A stretch of 5,225 nt of DNA from assembly GCA_031269135.1 (NCBI GenBank), contig JAISZP010000287.1, positions 1 through 5,225 on the forward strand, written 5' to 3'. Below, piece by piece: positions 4,689 to 5,225 of the stretch. The notes beneath the pieces are model-generated. The model saw only the letters and a program-made list of their open reading frames with translations, did not search any database and was not told where the DNA came from. The translations under genes and the position numbers were made by a program. Position 1 is the stretch's first letter, and the number at the start of each line of letters is the position of its first letter. Origin of the DNA: Deltaproteobacteria bacterium (GTDB taxonomy: Bacteria; Desulfobacterota; Desulfarculia; Adiutricales; Adiutricaceae).

Positions 4689-5165
4689 TCATTTGAAGTT
4701 GACTTCTTCAAGTCGTCTGATTTCTTCAAGTTTTGAATCAGACGGACCGCTTTGGTATTCCAACCTCAACCACTCGTCCAATAATTTTATGGCCAGCTGC
4801 GGCGCGACGACTCTGGCGCCTAAGGTGACGACGTTGGCGTTGTTGCTTAGGGCTGAGCGTTCTGCGGAAAAAATGTCGTGAATGGTCGCGGCGTAAATGC
4901 CTTTGAATTTATTGGCGGCGATGGCCATTCCTATGCCGGTGCCGCATAGAAGTATGCCTCGGGCGGCGTATCCGCCGTCGATGATCTTTCGGCACACGTC
5001 GGCGGCGATCGAGGGGTACGCCGGGGATTCGGAGCGACAACAGACTCCTAAGTCTGTGATTTGATAATTATTGATATGATGATTATTTGAAGAAAGATGC
5101 TTAATGACGGCGTTTTTCAAGTCGAAGGCAGCGTAGTCGCTTCCTATATATATTGGTTTAACCAT
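4689..5165 (-). CDS. RpiB/LacAB-family sugar-phosphate isomerase (possibly tetrulose-phosphate isomerase-like)
   Basis: This 158-residue cytosolic protein belongs to the RpiB/LacA/LacB family, which interconverts aldose and ketose phosphates. The fold signature GSDYAAFDLK (8-17) and the active-site segment GILLCGTGIGMAIAANK (70-86), with the catalytic Cys74, are intact. Several residues differ from canonical ribose-5-phosphate isomerase B: the His after the first Asp is Tyr11, the ring-opening His (E. coli His99) aligns with Ser107 in SAERSALSNNAN, and the Arg-His...Arg phosphate-binding segment near the C-terminus is PSDSK (141-145). From memory, SAERxALSNNA followed by a GARV segment is typical of the EryI/DerI branch, which isomerises D-erythrulose 4-phosphate in erythritol or threitol breakdown. 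A tetrulose phosphate or another ketose phosphate is thus at least as likely a substrate as ribulose 5-phosphate. The ATG at 5165 has GAGG (5170-5173) four bases upstream. It is the first gene of the visible operon, 12 nt before the ATPase. Confidence 0.92.
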   Translation of the reverse strand: MVKPIYIGSDYAAFDLKNAVIKHLSSNNHHINNYQITDLGVCCRSESPAYPSIAADVCRKIIDGGYAARGILLCGTGIGMAIAANKFKGIYAATIHDIFSAERSALSNNANVVTLGARVVAPQLAIKLLDEWLRLEYQSGPSDSKLEEIRRLEEVNFK

Positions 5166-5225
5166 ATTTCCTCTAGTATCGACATTGGAGACGATTTAGT
5201 TTAAAGAGCTTTTGATTCTTTAAGT
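5166..5225 (-). other. Sequence upstream of the isomerase gene
   Basis: These 60 nt hold the isomerase ribosome binding site (GAGG, 5170-5173) and an AT-rich part with GTTTAAAGAGCT at 5199-5210. The reverse complement of that 12-mer occurs exactly at 1752-1763 in the other intergenic region. No persuasive -35/-10 promoter pair is visible, and the end of a preceding gene cannot be recognised, so whether the operon begins here is open. Confidence 0.4.

Noticed and set aside
5176..5204. Minus-strand GATACT with TAAACT 17 bp upstream as the isomerase promoter
   Set aside because: Both hexamers match the consensus poorly and the -10 would sit almost on the ribosome binding site, leaving no room for a leader.

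Overview
The window holds five protein-coding genes, all read from the minus strand, plus a long gene-free stretch full of repeats and inverted repeats. In transcription order (high to low coordinates) they are: an RpiB/LacAB-family sugar-phosphate isomerase (4689-5165); a two-domain sugar ABC transporter ATPase (3066-4676); an RbsC-type permease (2089-3069); a structured intergenic region (1406-2088); a periplasmic sugar-binding protein (467-1405); and the first 116 residues of a zinc-dependent medium-chain alcohol/polyol dehydrogenase that runs off the left edge (1-349).

The host looks like a Gram-negative bacterium. The binding protein has a plain signal peptidase I leader and no lipobox cysteine, Shine-Dalgarno sites are strong (GGAGG-like), and base composition is roughly balanced. 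I see no decisive taxonomic marker and do not name a genus. No transposase, integrase, tRNA, rRNA or CRISPR array is visible.

The genes form a carbohydrate or polyol uptake and catabolism locus of the CUT2 (ribose/galactose/inositol-like) type. The binding protein captures the substrate in the periplasm, the permease and ATPase import it unphosphorylated, the dehydrogenase probably oxidises an alditol carbon to a ketone, and the isomerase acts on a phosphorylated ketose or aldose later on. The kinase this scheme needs, and any regulator, are not in the window. The isomerase lacks several residues of canonical ribose-5-phosphate isomerase B. As far as I recall the families, it resembles the tetrulose-phosphate isomerase branch (EryI/DerI-like), which hints at a short-chain polyol such as a tetritol. 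That is inference.

Region by region: 1-349 is the partial dehydrogenase. 350-466 is an intercistronic spacer with a long interrupted hairpin. 467-1405 is the binding protein. 1406-2088 is the unusual part: an inverted repeat just upstream of the binding-protein ribosome binding site, three tandem 13-bp repeats, three tandem 41-bp repeats whose internal inverted repeat is kept by paired base changes, and then a cluster of hairpins. 2089-5165 is a tight three-gene operon (12-nt gap, then an ATGA overlap). 5166-5225 is upstream sequence with no clear promoter.
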